A stretch of 64,000 nucleotides of DNA from Apibacter sp. B3706 (GTDB taxonomy: Bacteria; Bacteroidota; Bacteroidia; Flavobacteriales; Weeksellaceae). This document shows positions 7,186-16,251 of this stretch, piece by piece. Made by a program: the position numbers and the translations under genes. Numbering within the stretch: position 1 is the stretch's first letter; each line of letters opens with the position of its first letter. The stretch is taken from contig NZ_CP049715.1 of assembly GCF_011082725.1 (NCBI RefSeq), positions 682,001-746,000 on the forward strand, read 5' to 3'. The notes below the pieces were generated by a model. The model made no database searches. It had not been told where the DNA came from and saw only the letters and a program-made list of their open reading frames with translations.

Positions 7186-9849
7186 ATGGAATTAAAACCC
7201 TACCAACAAAAAGTAATAACCGATTTAGAAAACTATTTGAGTTATCTGGAAGAATGTAGCTCTCCGGCACAGGCATTTAATGAATACTGGAAAGATAAAC
7301 TGGGAGAATATACCGTAAAATTAGACGGTTCTACCACCGGAAAGCGACCGTATAAAGATAACATTCCCGGAGCGGCTCATATTGCGATAAAAGTACCTAC
7401 TGCCGGCGGAAAAACCTTTATTGCCTGTAATGCCTTAAAAAGTATTAACACTTATTTTAACAAAGGAAATCCAAAGGCCGTGGTTTGGCTGGTACCCTGG
7501 TCTAACCTGTTGCAACAAACGGTGGGTAATTTATCCAACTCTTCTCATCCGTACCGCCAAAAACTCAATACTCTCTTTAACGGAAGAGTAGAGGTATACG
7601 GAAAAGAGCAACTATTGCAGGGAGCTAATTTTAATCCTTCCTCAGCACTGGAGCAATTAAATATTTTTATTTTCAATTTTAGCAGTTTACGAATAAATAA
7701 AGCCAACAAGGAAGATCGTAAAATATATCAGGAAAACGGTGCCTTAGAATCCTTTGCCGACACTCTTATTGATGAAGAAGTAGTATTGGAAGGAACCGAC
7801 AGAACGGCTCTGATTAATGTAATAAGAAGCCTTAATCCCGTCGTAATAGTAGATGAAAGTCATAATGCAGAAAGCGATTTAAGCGTGGAAATGCTAAACA
7901 ATTTAAACCCTTCTCTGGTATTGGATTTAACTGCAACCCCCAAATCGAACAGTAATATTATCAGTTTTGTAAATGCAGTAGAGCTGAAAAAAGAACACAT
8001 GGTAAAACTTCCGGTGATTGTGTACAATCACAACCGGAAAGAAGAGGTGATTAGCAGTGCCTTACATTTACAACGACAATTAGAATTACTGGCACAAGAA
8101 GAAGAAAAACAGAAGGGCAAATACATACGCCCGATTATTTTATTTCAGGCCCAATCCAATATTAAAGGAAAAGATAATACCACTTTTCAGAATATAAAAG
8201 AAAAACTAATTCGCTTAGGTATACCAGAAGAACAAATCAAAATAAAAGTCAGCGGAATAGATGAACTAAAAGGAATAGACTTAACTTCCAAAGAATGTCC
8301 GGTGCGGTACATTATTACTATTAATGCATTAAAAGAAGGTTGGGATTGTCCCAATGCCTATATTTTAGCCTCATTGGCAGATAAATCTTCCGCAGTAGAT
8401 GTTGAACAGATTTTAGGGCGTATTTTACGTCAACCCTATGTAACTCAACACTCGGAAAATCTCCTAAACCTTTCCTTTGTTCTTACGGCTTCTGCTAAAT
8501 TTAAAGAAACACTGGATAAAATTGTGAAAGGATTGCAAGATTCCGGCTTTAGTAAAGATGATTATTATGCAACTGATACCCAACAAGAAGAAGAGCTTAC
8601 AGACAATGATATTTTAAAGCAGGAATTGCTTTCTGTTGATACACCGGAAACCACCTCTTCAGATGATGATTTTGCAATTGAAAAAATAGAGTATATCCCG
8701 TTAAATGATAACGGAATTGTTTCGAAAGTAACAGATAATAGTATTGTTCAGCAAATAACCGAAAAAGCGATAATTGAAGGAAAAGAGTTTGAACAAAAAC
8801 TTGCAATTACCGATGAAGACGATGACACCTATCTTATACAAGCAATGGGAGGAACAATGAAAACCTATAAAATAAATGAAGAATATACTGACGGTAATAT
8901 GAAATTACCTCAGTTTTTTAAAAAATCTCCAGTAGAAGATTTGAATGCAATTCTTTTTAAAGAATTGAAAGAAAATGAAATTTTTCTTAGTAAAAACAGT
9001 CTTTTAGAAGGATTTGTCTTAGCCACTCAGGATACACAGATTGACTTTAAAATCTCTGCCGATATTTATAAAACAGATATAGATGAACGAACAGGAACCG
9101 TTAAAACGGAAAAAATAGTAACCCGGGGAAAAGAATTGTTACTCAACGCCATACTCAACACTCCGAAAGAAGGACAAATAAGACAGATAAGTAGCTTAAT
9201 AGTTAGAAAACTGGGAGATCAGAGCCCTATCTCTCAGCAGGATTTAACCAAATATGTAAACAAAATTTTTGAAAATCTTACCAATACGGAACAAATTAGA
9301 GATATAGTTACTAACGTATATATATACATAGCAAAAATAAAAGAAAAAATAAATAAATTAACCGATGTCTATTCCCGGGAAAGTTTTAACCGATTACTAG
9401 ATACCAACCATATTATCACTAAAGAAAGTTGGAGTTTTCCTAAGCAGGTAAACCTGGTAGAACCTAGCAGTCCAATCATTAAATCCTTATATGAACAGGA
9501 AGAGAAAATGAATCAGTCAGAACATAAACTCATTATGGAAGTAGCCGCTTTAGAAAATGTAAAGTTCTGGCATCGGAATTTAGAGCGAAAGAAAGGTTTT
9601 TTTCTGAACGGATATAACAAAAACCATTACCCGGATTTTATCATTTGTACCGAAAAGAATAATCTGATTTTATTAGAAGTAAAAGGAGATCATTTAAATA
9701 ATGAAGATAGTAAAAATAAAAATTTATTAGGTAAAAAATGGGCTGAAAAAGCAGGTGAAAAATATAAGTATTTTATGGCTTTCGAATCAGTTCAAGTACC
9801 AGATACTTATACTTTCAGAACAATTACTGAAGTAATAAAAAGTTTATAA
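7186..9849 (+). CDS. res: Type III restriction enzyme, helicase-nuclease subunit (Res)
   Basis: An 887-residue SF2 ATPase/endonuclease that, with Mod, translocates or slides on unmodified DNA and cuts it. Walker A is PTAGGKT (residues 71-77), motif II is VVDESHN (Asp223-His226), motif III is LDLTATPKS, and the late helicase motif is SSAVDVEQILGRILRQP. The C-terminus has an intact PD-(D/E)xK nuclease site: HYPDF (Asp817), then LLEVK (Glu831, Lys833). All key residues are present and the length is usual for the family, so the enzyme should be active. It follows mod by 11 bases in one operon. The decayed DUF262 gene begins 35 bases after its stop. Confidence 0.95.
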   Translation: MELKPYQQKVITDLENYLSYLEECSSPAQAFNEYWKDKLGEYTVKLDGSTTGKRPYKDNIPGAAHIAIKVPTAGGKTFIACNALKSINTYFNKGNPKAVVWLVPWSNLLQQTVGNLSNSSHPYRQKLNTLFNGRVEVYGKEQLLQGANFNPSSALEQLNIFIFNFSSLRINKANKEDRKIYQENGALESFADTLIDEEVVLEGTDRTALINVIRSLNPVVIVDESHNAESDLSVEMLNNLNPSLVLDLTATPKSNSNIISFVNAVELKKEHMVKLPVIVYNHNRKEEVISSALHLQRQLELLAQEEEKQKGKYIRPIILFQAQSNIKGKDNTTFQNIKEKLIRLGIPEEQIKIKVSGIDELKGIDLTSKECPVRYIITINALKEGWDCPNAYILASLADKSSAVDVEQILGRILRQPYVTQHSENLLNLSFVLTASAKFKETLDKIVKGLQDSGFSKDDYYATDTQQEEELTDNDILKQELLSVDTPETTSSDDDFAIEKIEYIPLNDNGIVSKVTDNSIVQQITEKAIIEGKEFEQKLAITDEDDDTYLIQAMGGTMKTYKINEEYTDGNMKLPQFFKKSPVEDLNAILFKELKENEIFLSKNSLLEGFVLATQDTQIDFKISADIYKTDIDERTGTVKTEKIVTRGKELLLNAILNTPKEGQIRQISSLIVRKLGDQSPISQQDLTKYVNKIFENLTNTEQIRDIVTNVYIYIAKIKEKINKLTDVYSRESFNRLLDTNHIITKESWSFPKQVNLVEPSSPIIKSLYEQEEKMNQSEHKLIMEVAALENVKFWHRNLERKKGFFLNGYNKNHYPDFIICTEKNNLILLEVKGDHLNNEDSKNKNLLGKKWAEKAGEKYKYFMAFESVQVPDTYTFRTITEVIKSL

Positions 9850-9884
9850 TAAAAAGTAAACGTAAAACCTGAAAACTAAAATCT

Positions 9885-10575
9885 ATGAAAGAATCAGCAT
9901 CTATACTCAAATCACGTAATCAATTTGTTATTCCAATATACCAACGTATTTATAACTAAATATTGGAACATTGTCAAGATTTATTTAAAAATATTTTAAG
10001 TATTGGATGATAATATACCAGTTGACACTTTATGGAGTTTGTGATCTATTTTCAGGAAAGCATTCTTGCCATTTCGAATATATCCCAATTGCAAATAATA
10101 GATGGTCAACAGCGATTTACTAATGTTTCAATACTTTTTGCAGCTCTGCCAATTTATCAAAGAGAATAAGACTTATATAGAAAATACTTCTTATAAAATA
10201 CCTACAAAACTATTATGTGTTTTATAATGATGAAGAAAATGAATAACGATTTAAATTATTACTTATAAAAAAGGATAAGTAAACTTATTTAAACAATATA
10301 AAAGGAATAGATCTTTTCGAAAATTATTCACTTTGTTTACTGGAAAATTTATAAGTTTTAAAAAAGAGATTAATTTTATAAATATAGTACAAAATTATAA
10401 TGGCTTTTTATTCTTACTTATCGTGAATATAGCCTTAGAATAAAACTAAGACAATCGCCAGCTTATTTTTGAAAGCCTGATTTTATAAGAAATTATATAT
10501 TTATTGAGCGTGAAATAGTTAAACAAAACCATTTATGCAATAAATATTGGTTTCCCATAGAGCAAAGTTACGGGA
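9885..10575 (+). pseudogene. Decayed DUF262 (GmrS-like) defence gene
   Basis: Translation across frames recovers DUF262 landmarks in the right order. The start MKESASILKSRNQFVIPIYQ, followed by QR, matches the N-terminal substrate-entry motif (9885 onward). LQIIDGQQRFTNVSILFAAL is at 10089-10148 and contains the NTPase motif DGQQR at 10101-10115. QLIFESL lies at 10459-10479, then DFIRNYIFIE at 10479-10508, and a CNKYWFPIEQS segment near 10536-10568. Stops and frameshifts separate them, and the usual residues between FESL and DFIRNYI are deleted. No C-terminal DUF1524 HNH nuclease part follows. DUF262 proteins include the GmrS half of the modification-dependent GmrSD restriction system, so this is the relic of a second defence gene. 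Confidence 0.82.
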
Positions 10576-10579
10576 TTAA

Positions 10580-10680
10580 GTAAATATTATTAACCTTTAT
10601 ACCGAAAAAGAAGATCTTTACAAAGAAAATATTTACAAGAAAAAGAGATTATTTATAATATTCCAACTTCTTAACATAGA
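10580..10680 (+). pseudogene. Remnant of an XRE regulator 3' end, duplicate of 4811-4923
   Basis: Reads VNIINLYTEKEDLYKENIY before drifting out of frame, clearly related to the tail IDKIVELYTEKEDLFREKQE of the intact XRE gene. A stretch of 25 bases is identical between 4822-4846 and 10595-10619. The HTH part is absent; the copy abuts the broken DUF262 gene directly, as if a deletion joined the two. Confidence 0.75.
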
Positions 10681-10779
10681 TAAAAAAATATTTGTTCATA
10701 AAATATAACATTTTTTTTATACTATTATAAATATGTTTTGTAGTAGTTCGAAAATAAAATTAGAAAATTCATAAACAAA

Positions 10780-10812
10780 AAAAGAGAATCAATATGCTTG
10801 ATTCTCTTTTAA
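10780..10812 (-). terminator. Terminator of the initiator tRNA gene
   Basis: A long perfect stem (AAAGAGAATCAA / TTGATTCTCTTT) around a TATGC loop; on the minus strand it follows the tRNA 3' end by a few bases and is followed by a run of seven T. Confidence 0.8.
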
Positions 10813-10815
10813 ACT

Positions 10816-10891
10816 TGGTAGCGGGAACAGGACTCGAACCTGTGGCCTTCGGGTTATGAGCCCGACGAGCTACCTACTGCTCCATCCCGCG
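10816..10891 (-). tRNA. Initiator tRNA-fMet (CAT anticodon)
   Basis: A 76-nt cloverleaf with encoded CCA (complement of 10816-10818). The anticodon loop CTCATAA is flanked by the three G-C pairs (GGG / CCC) that mark initiator tRNAs, and position 1 (C) faces U72, an unpaired end as initiators require. T-arm ACAGG-TTCGAGT-CCTGT pairs perfectly. It sits immediately beyond the decayed edge of the defence region, a common kind of insertion site. Confidence 0.95.
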
Positions 10892-10904
10892 GTGTTTGTG
10901 AGTG

Positions 10905-10934
10905 CAAATATACAACAAATTTGTTACAATGCAA
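10905..10934 (-). promoter_or_regulatory. Promoter of tRNA-fMet
   Basis: On the minus strand TTG (10932-10934), 19 bases, then TATATTTG (10905-10912), a consensus Bacteroidota promoter 14 bases before the tRNA 5' end. Confidence 0.65.
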
Positions 10935-11286
10935 GTTTTATTTAAAAATTTTCAGGTAAAAAGTGAATTTTTTACAATTAAAATAGAATTTATCTTAATA
11001 AAATAGATAGTCTGCATCAAAAATAGCTGAGTTAAAAGTAACTCTATCAACCCTTTATACATATAAGAATTGAAAACGTCAGATAACTTATTTAAAAAAA
11101 GATTTAGTAGAAAAGATTGATAAATTTATAATTACGTTTAGGTATTAATCAATAATGAACGATGGAGGCATTTAATTTTTAAGACTTTGCAATTAAAATC
11201 AAAATGTCAATAAATCAAATAAGAATATAATTTTAAAATATCTCGATTTTATATTTTATACATTAATAAAAGAAACAGAATTTGTT
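10935..11286. other. Intergenic AT-rich stretch, no gene seen
   Basis: About 350 bases between the tRNA promoter and the convergent-side gene ending at 11287. Short protein-like fragments can be read on the plus strand (for example ASKIAELKVTLSTLY near 11018) but are broken by stops and match no family known to me. Confidence 0.5.
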
Positions 11287-11967
11287 CTACAAAGACTTTT
11301 GCAAAGCCTCAAACTCATCCCATCGATCTGTTGCAGCCAGTTCAGCCAGTTGCGGCCAATGGTTTGGATTGTGTATACGATAAGAAGCTCCTTCATAAAG
11401 CTCAAGAATATTTTTCAATGAATCTACAGATTGTTGAGAAAGTTGTTCCCAAGTATAAATGCCGCTTTCATTTAAAAAGAATTCAATACGTTCACCAATA
11501 CCTTCAATAATTTTTAAATCATCTTTTTTAATGGGCGTATTTTCTTTATTTTCTTCATCAACAATACCGTTTTCAGAAGCAGAGAGGGTAGAGGTGTTTT
11601 CAAGCGTCTCTATGGGTCTTCTTCTGATTTTTCCACCGGTATATAAAACCTTCATGGTTTCAATTTTATCAATATGCGTGGCAATTTCATTTTTTAATTG
11701 CTCATTCTCTTTTTCAATATCCGTAAAATATTTTTCCTCTTTTTTACCAAACAATAAACCTATAAAATAAAAAAGAAAAGCTGTGATCAATAAAGGTACG
11801 AATACCACAGAAACAGCTTTAAAAAAAGCCTTAGTATTCGGGTCATTATTGCTTAAATTTAATTTGCTTAAATCCAGATTTTCAATCCATATATACCAAT
11901 AACTTGCCCCTAAAATCCATATTATTCCTGTAATAAGAAAAACCCAAAATAATATCTTTTTATTCAT
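11287..11967 (-). CDS. Membrane-anchored helix-hairpin-helix protein
   Basis: The likely start is the ATG at 11965-11967 (MNKKILFWVFLITGIIW), since the first 18 residues of the longer frame opening at 12021 would precede a normal signal anchor. That gives 226 residues: two membrane segments (about residues 5-26 and 50-72), a coiled-coil stretch (KENEQLKNEIATHIDKIETM), a linker, then KKDDLKIIEGIGERIEFFLNES cut short as KIIEGIGERIEFFLNESGI, a HhH_5-like fold found at the ends of several membrane proteins. Function unknown; HhH motifs bind DNA or act as protein modules. Last gene of the aminotransferase-murB-lpxK run. Confidence 0.75.
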   Translation of the reverse strand: MNKKILFWVFLITGIIWILGASYWYIWIENLDLSKLNLSNNDPNTKAFFKAVSVVFVPLLITAFLFYFIGLLFGKKEEKYFTDIEKENEQLKNEIATHIDKIETMKVLYTGGKIRRRPIETLENTSTLSASENGIVDEENKENTPIKKDDLKIIEGIGERIEFFLNESGIYTWEQLSQQSVDSLKNILELYEGASYRIHNPNHWPQLAELAATDRWDEFEALQKSL

Positions 11968-12060
11968 GTAAAGGTAATTTAATGTTAAAATTTTGTGATA
12001 AAGATAAGGAAATCCATTCAAATATAGATAAATATCTATTTCAAAGATGAGTACCTCTCA

Positions 12061-13077
12061 TTATCCAGCGAATTTCGTTAGTAATTTTTTAAACTCTTCC
12101 GGTCTGTCTAATTTAATATTAATAGGAAGATAAAAAAGAATATCTTGCAGTTGTTGAAAATGTTTTAACCGCATAAAGTCTTTTTCAGTAGTTAAAATGA
12201 CTGCTTTACCATCTAATTTTTGATAAGCTTTTTCAATTTCAACGATATCCGCTTCCGAAAAATTATGATGATCTTTAAATTGTAAATGAGTAACCGATGA
12301 AAATTTACTTTCCGCAAATTCCAATATATCCTGATATTTAGCTATTCCTGTTACTAATAAGATCTGATAAGAAAGCAGATCATCAATAGGTAAAGTTAAA
12401 GTAGAAGAGATCACCTGTTTTTTATATATGATCGTTGAAAAAAACAAAGATTGATAGGGTTGTAATTTTAATTTTCTTTCAATGGTCTTTTTATTTTCTT
12501 CATCTAAATTTTCGGGACATTTGGTAACAACAACTATTTGTGCCCTTCTAGCACCGTATCTGCCTTCACGTAAATGTCCAACAGGTAAAATATGATCGTC
12601 ATAATAGGGATGACTGTAATCTGTTAAAAGAATATTCAATCCCGCCTTTACATACCGATGTTGAAAAGCATCATCCAAAATAAAAAGATCAGGATTAAAA
12701 TCTTTGATAAGATTGTCGATTCCATGGGCTCTTTTTTCGTCTACTCCTACAATTATTTTGTTTTTAAAACGTAAAAAAAATTGCATGGGTTCATCACCAA
12801 TATCTTCATAACTGGTAGTATAATTTGCAAAATGGAAACCTTTGGATTTCCTTCCATAGCCTCGGCTCAAAACACCGATAAGATGAGTATCTTTCAACAA
12901 TCCGATTAAATATATAACGAAAGGTGATTTACCCGTTCCTCCAACGCTTAAATTTCCTACCGTGATAATCGGTTTTTTATAACTTTTTGAATGTAAAAGT
13001 CCCCAATCAAAAAATTTATTTCTAATATAAGTAACCAGCCAATACAGACCGGCAAAGGGATAAAGGAATATCTTCAT
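12061..13077 (-). CDS. lpxK: Tetraacyldisaccharide 4'-kinase
   Basis: A 338-residue membrane-associated kinase that phosphorylates the 4' position of the lipid A disaccharide, giving lipid IVA. The N-terminal hydrophobic helix (YPFAGLYWLVTYIRN) anchors it; the P-loop reads GNLSVGGTGKSPF (Lys50), and SRGYGRKSKGF and LDDAFQHR are the other family motifs. Length is normal. It follows murB by 28 bases on the same strand, so envelope precursor genes are grouped here. Confidence 0.96.
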   Translation of the reverse strand: MKIFLYPFAGLYWLVTYIRNKFFDWGLLHSKSYKKPIITVGNLSVGGTGKSPFVIYLIGLLKDTHLIGVLSRGYGRKSKGFHFANYTTSYEDIGDEPMQFFLRFKNKIIVGVDEKRAHGIDNLIKDFNPDLFILDDAFQHRYVKAGLNILLTDYSHPYYDDHILPVGHLREGRYGARRAQIVVVTKCPENLDEENKKTIERKLKLQPYQSLFFSTIIYKKQVISSTLTLPIDDLLSYQILLVTGIAKYQDILEFAESKFSSVTHLQFKDHHNFSEADIVEIEKAYQKLDGKAVILTTEKDFMRLKHFQQLQDILFYLPINIKLDRPEEFKKLLTKFAG

Positions 13078-13105
13078 ATTTTAATAAGGAGGCAAAAATA
13101 TAAAT

Positions 13106-14131
13106 TTATAAGATGATATTTACTTCTCGTTCTAATTGAATATTAAAAATTTTATTAACATCTTCAATTATAGAGTTTGATAGTGATAAAATTTCTTCTC
13201 CGTCAGCATTATGCAGATTAACTAACACCAACGGTTGTTTTTCGTGCACACCCACGTTTCCGATTTTTTGGCCTTTCCAACCGGCTTTTTCAATTAACCA
13301 AGCAGCAGGAATCTTAACCCAAGTATCGGAAATGGTATAAAAAGGTATATTTGGGTAATTTTCTTGAATTTTAGTTAATTGATCGATCGTTATAATCGGA
13401 TTTTTAAAAAAGCTTCCTGCATTTCCCAAAAGTGCGGGATCAGGAAGTTTACGTTTACGGGTAGCTATAATTTGATTTCTTACGTCTAGCAAAGAGGGTT
13501 CAGAAATATTTTTTTTAATAAGTTCTTCTTTTATATCTCCATATGAGAGTTTAAGTTTATGTTTTTTAGTGGTTAATCGAAAAGTAACTTCAATAATGGC
13601 ATATTTATTTTTTCCTTCATTCTTAAAAAAAGATTCTCTATATCCGAATTTACAATCTTCAGAAGAAAAAATCTCTATTTCACGGGATTTTAGATTAAGA
13701 GCTTTCAGTTGATAAAAACAATCTTTCATTTCAACTCCATAAGCACCGATATTCTGGATAGGAGAGGTTCCAACATTTCCCGGAATAAAAGATAAATTTT
13801 CCAATCCTCCGTAATTTTTATCTACACAATAGCTCACAAAAGAATCCCAATTTTCTCCGGCCATAGCAGATACGAATACATGATTCTCATCGTTACCCGG
13901 CCTTTCTTGAATTCCCTTTAATTTAATTTGTATAACTAATCCGTGAAAAGCTTTTGTAAATAAAATATTGCTTCCTCCCCCTATAAATAATACAGGTAAA
14001 TTTTGATTCTCAGAAAAATTTAAAGACTCGTTGAGCTCTTCGAGTGTAGATATTTCCGTAAAAAAATTACAAAGCGCAGGTACTTGAAAAGTCGTAAATT
14101 TTTTTATATCCTTATTCTCCTGAACTATCAT
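13106..14131 (-). CDS. murB: UDP-N-acetylenolpyruvoylglucosamine reductase
   Basis: A 341-residue FAD enzyme that reduces UDP-GlcNAc-enolpyruvate to UDP-MurNAc in the cytoplasm. FIGGGSNILF (residues 49-58) and GNVGTSPIQNIGAYGVE bind FAD; NAGSFFKNP holds the proton-donor Ser. The insertion pattern with GYRESFFK marks the long, type I form. Its ATG overlaps the stop of the upstream aminotransferase by 4 bases (ATGA), so the two are translationally coupled. Confidence 0.97.
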   Translation of the reverse strand: MIVQENKDIKKFTTFQVPALCNFFTEISTLEELNESLNFSENQNLPVLFIGGGSNILFTKAFHGLVIQIKLKGIQERPGNDENHVFVSAMAGENWDSFVSYCVDKNYGGLENLSFIPGNVGTSPIQNIGAYGVEMKDCFYQLKALNLKSREIEIFSSEDCKFGYRESFFKNEGKNKYAIIEVTFRLTTKKHKLKLSYGDIKEELIKKNISEPSLLDVRNQIIATRKRKLPDPALLGNAGSFFKNPIITIDQLTKIQENYPNIPFYTISDTWVKIPAAWLIEKAGWKGQKIGNVGVHEKQPLVLVNLHNADGEEILSLSNSIIEDVNKIFNIQLEREVNIIL

Positions 14132-15327
14132 TGAAGTGAATTATATTTTTCTAAACCTTTTTTTATAATTTTTATGGATTGGGCAATGTCATCTTTATTG
14201 ATTACATAAGCAAGTCTAACCTGTTTTTTGCCATGTTCATGGTTGGAGTAAAAACCTTGTGCAGGGGTAAGCATAACCGTACCGTTTTCATATTCAAAGT
14301 CTTTTAACATCCATAAACAAAAATCCTCAGCATTATCAACCGGCAATTCTACAGTGCAATAAAAAGATCCTTTGGGATTGGGACAAATTACCCCCGGGAT
14401 TTCATTAAGTAATTTTACCAATAAGTCCCGTCTTTCCGAATATTCTTTTCTTACGTTTTCAATGTACGACAGAGGTTGTTTATGTGCGGCATTGGCAATA
14501 ATCTGTCCAATTAAAGATGGACTCAAACGAGCTTGGGCGAATTTTAAGGCTATTTCCAAAAATTTTGTATTTCTGGTAACTAAAAAACCGCAACGGATTC
14601 CACAAAGGCTGTAACGTTTGGATTCGGAATCTACAACTATCACATTGTCTTTAAGTTCAGGAAAATCTAATACGGAATGAAATGGTAAACCATCGTATAC
14701 ATATTCTCTGTATACCTCATCGGATATAAGAAATATATCGTGTTTAATTGCAATATCTGCCAATTTTTGCAATTCCTCTCTTGAATAAAGGTAACCGGTG
14801 GGATTACTTGGATTGGTAATGAGAATTGCACGGGTTTTGGGTGTAATTAGTTCTTCGAATTTTTCAATATCGGGTAATGAAAATCCGTTGTCAATAGTTG
14901 AAACAATGGGAACTATAGTAACACCAATAGATTCTGCAAAACTATAATAATTTGCATAAAACGGCTCAGGAACGATAATTTCATCTCCATGATCGCATAA
15001 GCAACTTAAAGAAAATGAAAGGGCTTCAGACCCCCCGTTGGTAATAATAAAATTGTCTCTGGTTAAGTCATTGAATCCTAACGAGTGATAATAATCTTTT
15101 AGTGTTTCTCTATAATCAAATTTTCCTTCAGAAGGAGTATACGCATAAATATCAATATCAATATTTTTTAAAACATCGATGGAAGTTTGCGGGGATTTGA
15201 TATCCGGCTGCCCGATATTCAAATGGTATACTTGTAACCCTTTTTCCTTTGCTTTAACTGCATAAGGAGCTAGTTTCCTAATAGGAGACTCAGGCATATT
15301 TAAACCTCGTGAAGAGAACTTTGGCAT
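14128..15327 (-). CDS. Class I/II PLP-dependent aminotransferase
   Basis: A 399-residue fold-type I aminotransferase of the aspartate/aromatic group. It has the substrate-loop GQPDIKSPQ, LITNPSNPTGYLYSREEL (Asn that contacts PLP), ISDEVYREY, and SESKRYSLCGIRCGFLV with the Schiff-base Lys237. Which amino acid it uses is not evident; aspartate or a broad-range substrate is most likely. First gene of a minus-strand operon with murB, lpxK and the HhH protein, read from a good promoter. Confidence 0.92.
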   Translation of the reverse strand: MPKFSSRGLNMPESPIRKLAPYAVKAKEKGLQVYHLNIGQPDIKSPQTSIDVLKNIDIDIYAYTPSEGKFDYRETLKDYYHSLGFNDLTRDNFIITNGGSEALSFSLSCLCDHGDEIIVPEPFYANYYSFAESIGVTIVPIVSTIDNGFSLPDIEKFEELITPKTRAILITNPSNPTGYLYSREELQKLADIAIKHDIFLISDEVYREYVYDGLPFHSVLDFPELKDNVIVVDSESKRYSLCGIRCGFLVTRNTKFLEIALKFAQARLSPSLIGQIIANAAHKQPLSYIENVRKEYSERRDLLVKLLNEIPGVICPNPKGSFYCTVELPVDNAEDFCLWMLKDFEYENGTVMLTPAQGFYSNHEHGKKQVRLAYVINKDDIAQSIKIIKKGLEKYNSLQ

Positions 15328-15353
15328 AATTTTTTATGTTGTTTTGGAAATTA

Positions 15354-15384
15354 CAAATTTATTGAGTAAATTTGTTTAAGGCAA
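15354..15384 (-). promoter_or_regulatory. Promoter of the aminotransferase-murB-lpxK operon
   Basis: Minus strand: TTG at 15382-15384, 20 bases, TAAATTTG at 15354-15361; the start codon follows after 26 bases. Confidence 0.6.
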
Positions 15385-15561
15385 CAAAATTAAAAATAAG
15401 TTTTAAATTTTTAATTATTATAGTTTAAGCATATTGTATAAATAGTAAATTTATTTAAATGTTTAGCTAAATAATTGATAATCTTAGTTGTTTTTTCTTG
15501 TCTTAAGTAAAGTGCGAAAATTCTAAAAATAACATTATAATAATATTTAATAGTAATTAGT

Positions 15562-15843
15562 ATGGGAAATAAAAATGCTCAAAATGTTTTAACCGGTATG
15601 GTATTAGGAGCTGTTGCCGGATTTCTTGCCGGTGTGTTAATTGCTCCTGATAAAGGTAAAAACACCCGTAAAAAAATAAAAAGAAAAGCAGAAGATTTAG
15701 GGGAAAGTCTTAAGGATTCTTATCATAAATATAAAGATGAATTGAAGGAGGGATATGATAAGTACAAAAAAGAGTTTAACAGAAAAAAAGATGAGACAAT
15801 TGATCATCTCGCGGAGGAATACGATGAGTTGACCAAAAAATAA
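15562..15843 (+). CDS. YtxH-domain protein
   Basis: A 93-residue protein with one glycine-rich membrane helix (GMVLGAVAGFLAGVLIAPDKG) followed by a long, highly charged amphipathic helix rich in Lys, Asp and Tyr, exactly the YtxH layout. Members are induced by general stress in several bacteria and their molecular role is unclear. It opens a group of three small envelope genes; a terminator separates it from the next. Confidence 0.85.
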   Translation: MGNKNAQNVLTGMVLGAVAGFLAGVLIAPDKGKNTRKKIKRKAEDLGESLKDSYHKYKDELKEGYDKYKKEFNRKKDETIDHLAEEYDELTKK

Positions 15844-15856
15844 TTACTGAAAATTT

Positions 15857-15888
15857 AAAAGAGTCTGTTTTAATGACTCTTTTTTAAT
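15857..15888 (+). terminator. Rho-independent terminator after the YtxH gene
   Basis: AAAAGAGTC (15857-15865) pairs with GACTCTTTT (15875-15883) and is followed by further T residues. Confidence 0.8.
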
Positions 15889-15912
15889 TTTATCACTATA
15901 TTTTAATAACTT

Positions 15913-16251
15913 ATGTTAGGTTTTGTAAAAAAATATATCAATAATAGAATCGAACTTCTTAAATTGGAATTGACTGAGACTATTTCCGGTTTGTTGAGCA
16001 TAGTAATTTTCATCATTATTGTTTTCAGCTTAGGAATGATGTTCTTATTTTTAGCCAGTATTGCTCTGGGAGTAATGCTTGGAACTCATTTTAATAATAT
16101 GGGATTAGGCATTTTAATTATTTCTTGTATCTATCTCATCATTTTTATGATTCTTCTTTCCAATTATTCGAAAATCAAAAAATTTATTGAGAGGAAAATT
16201 ATTGAATTACATTTAAATGTAAAAGAAAATGAACTTAATGACAAAAACTAA
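15913..16251 (+). CDS. Phage-holin-III-like small membrane protein
   Basis: A 112-residue protein with an amphipathic start (VKKYINNRIELLKLELTE) and two strong membrane helices (about 28-52 and 62-85). This is the pattern of the family annotated as phage holin / DUF1469, which is widespread in chromosomes and usually sits next to YtxH genes, as here. Despite the name there is no phage nearby. Its end overlaps the next ORF. Confidence 0.8.
   Translation: MLGFVKKYINNRIELLKLELTETISGLLSIVIFIIIVFSLGMMFLFLASIALGVMLGTHFNNMGLGILIISCIYLIIFMILLSNYSKIKKFIERKIIELHLNVKENELNDKN

Noticed and set aside
11968-12021. Longer N-terminus for the HhH membrane protein
   Set aside because: The extra 18 residues precede a typical Lys-rich signal-anchor start at 11967 and show no conserved character.
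15913-16251. Holin-like protein as evidence of a prophage
   Set aside because: No phage structural, lysis or integration gene is near; the family is a common chromosomal membrane protein paired with YtxH.
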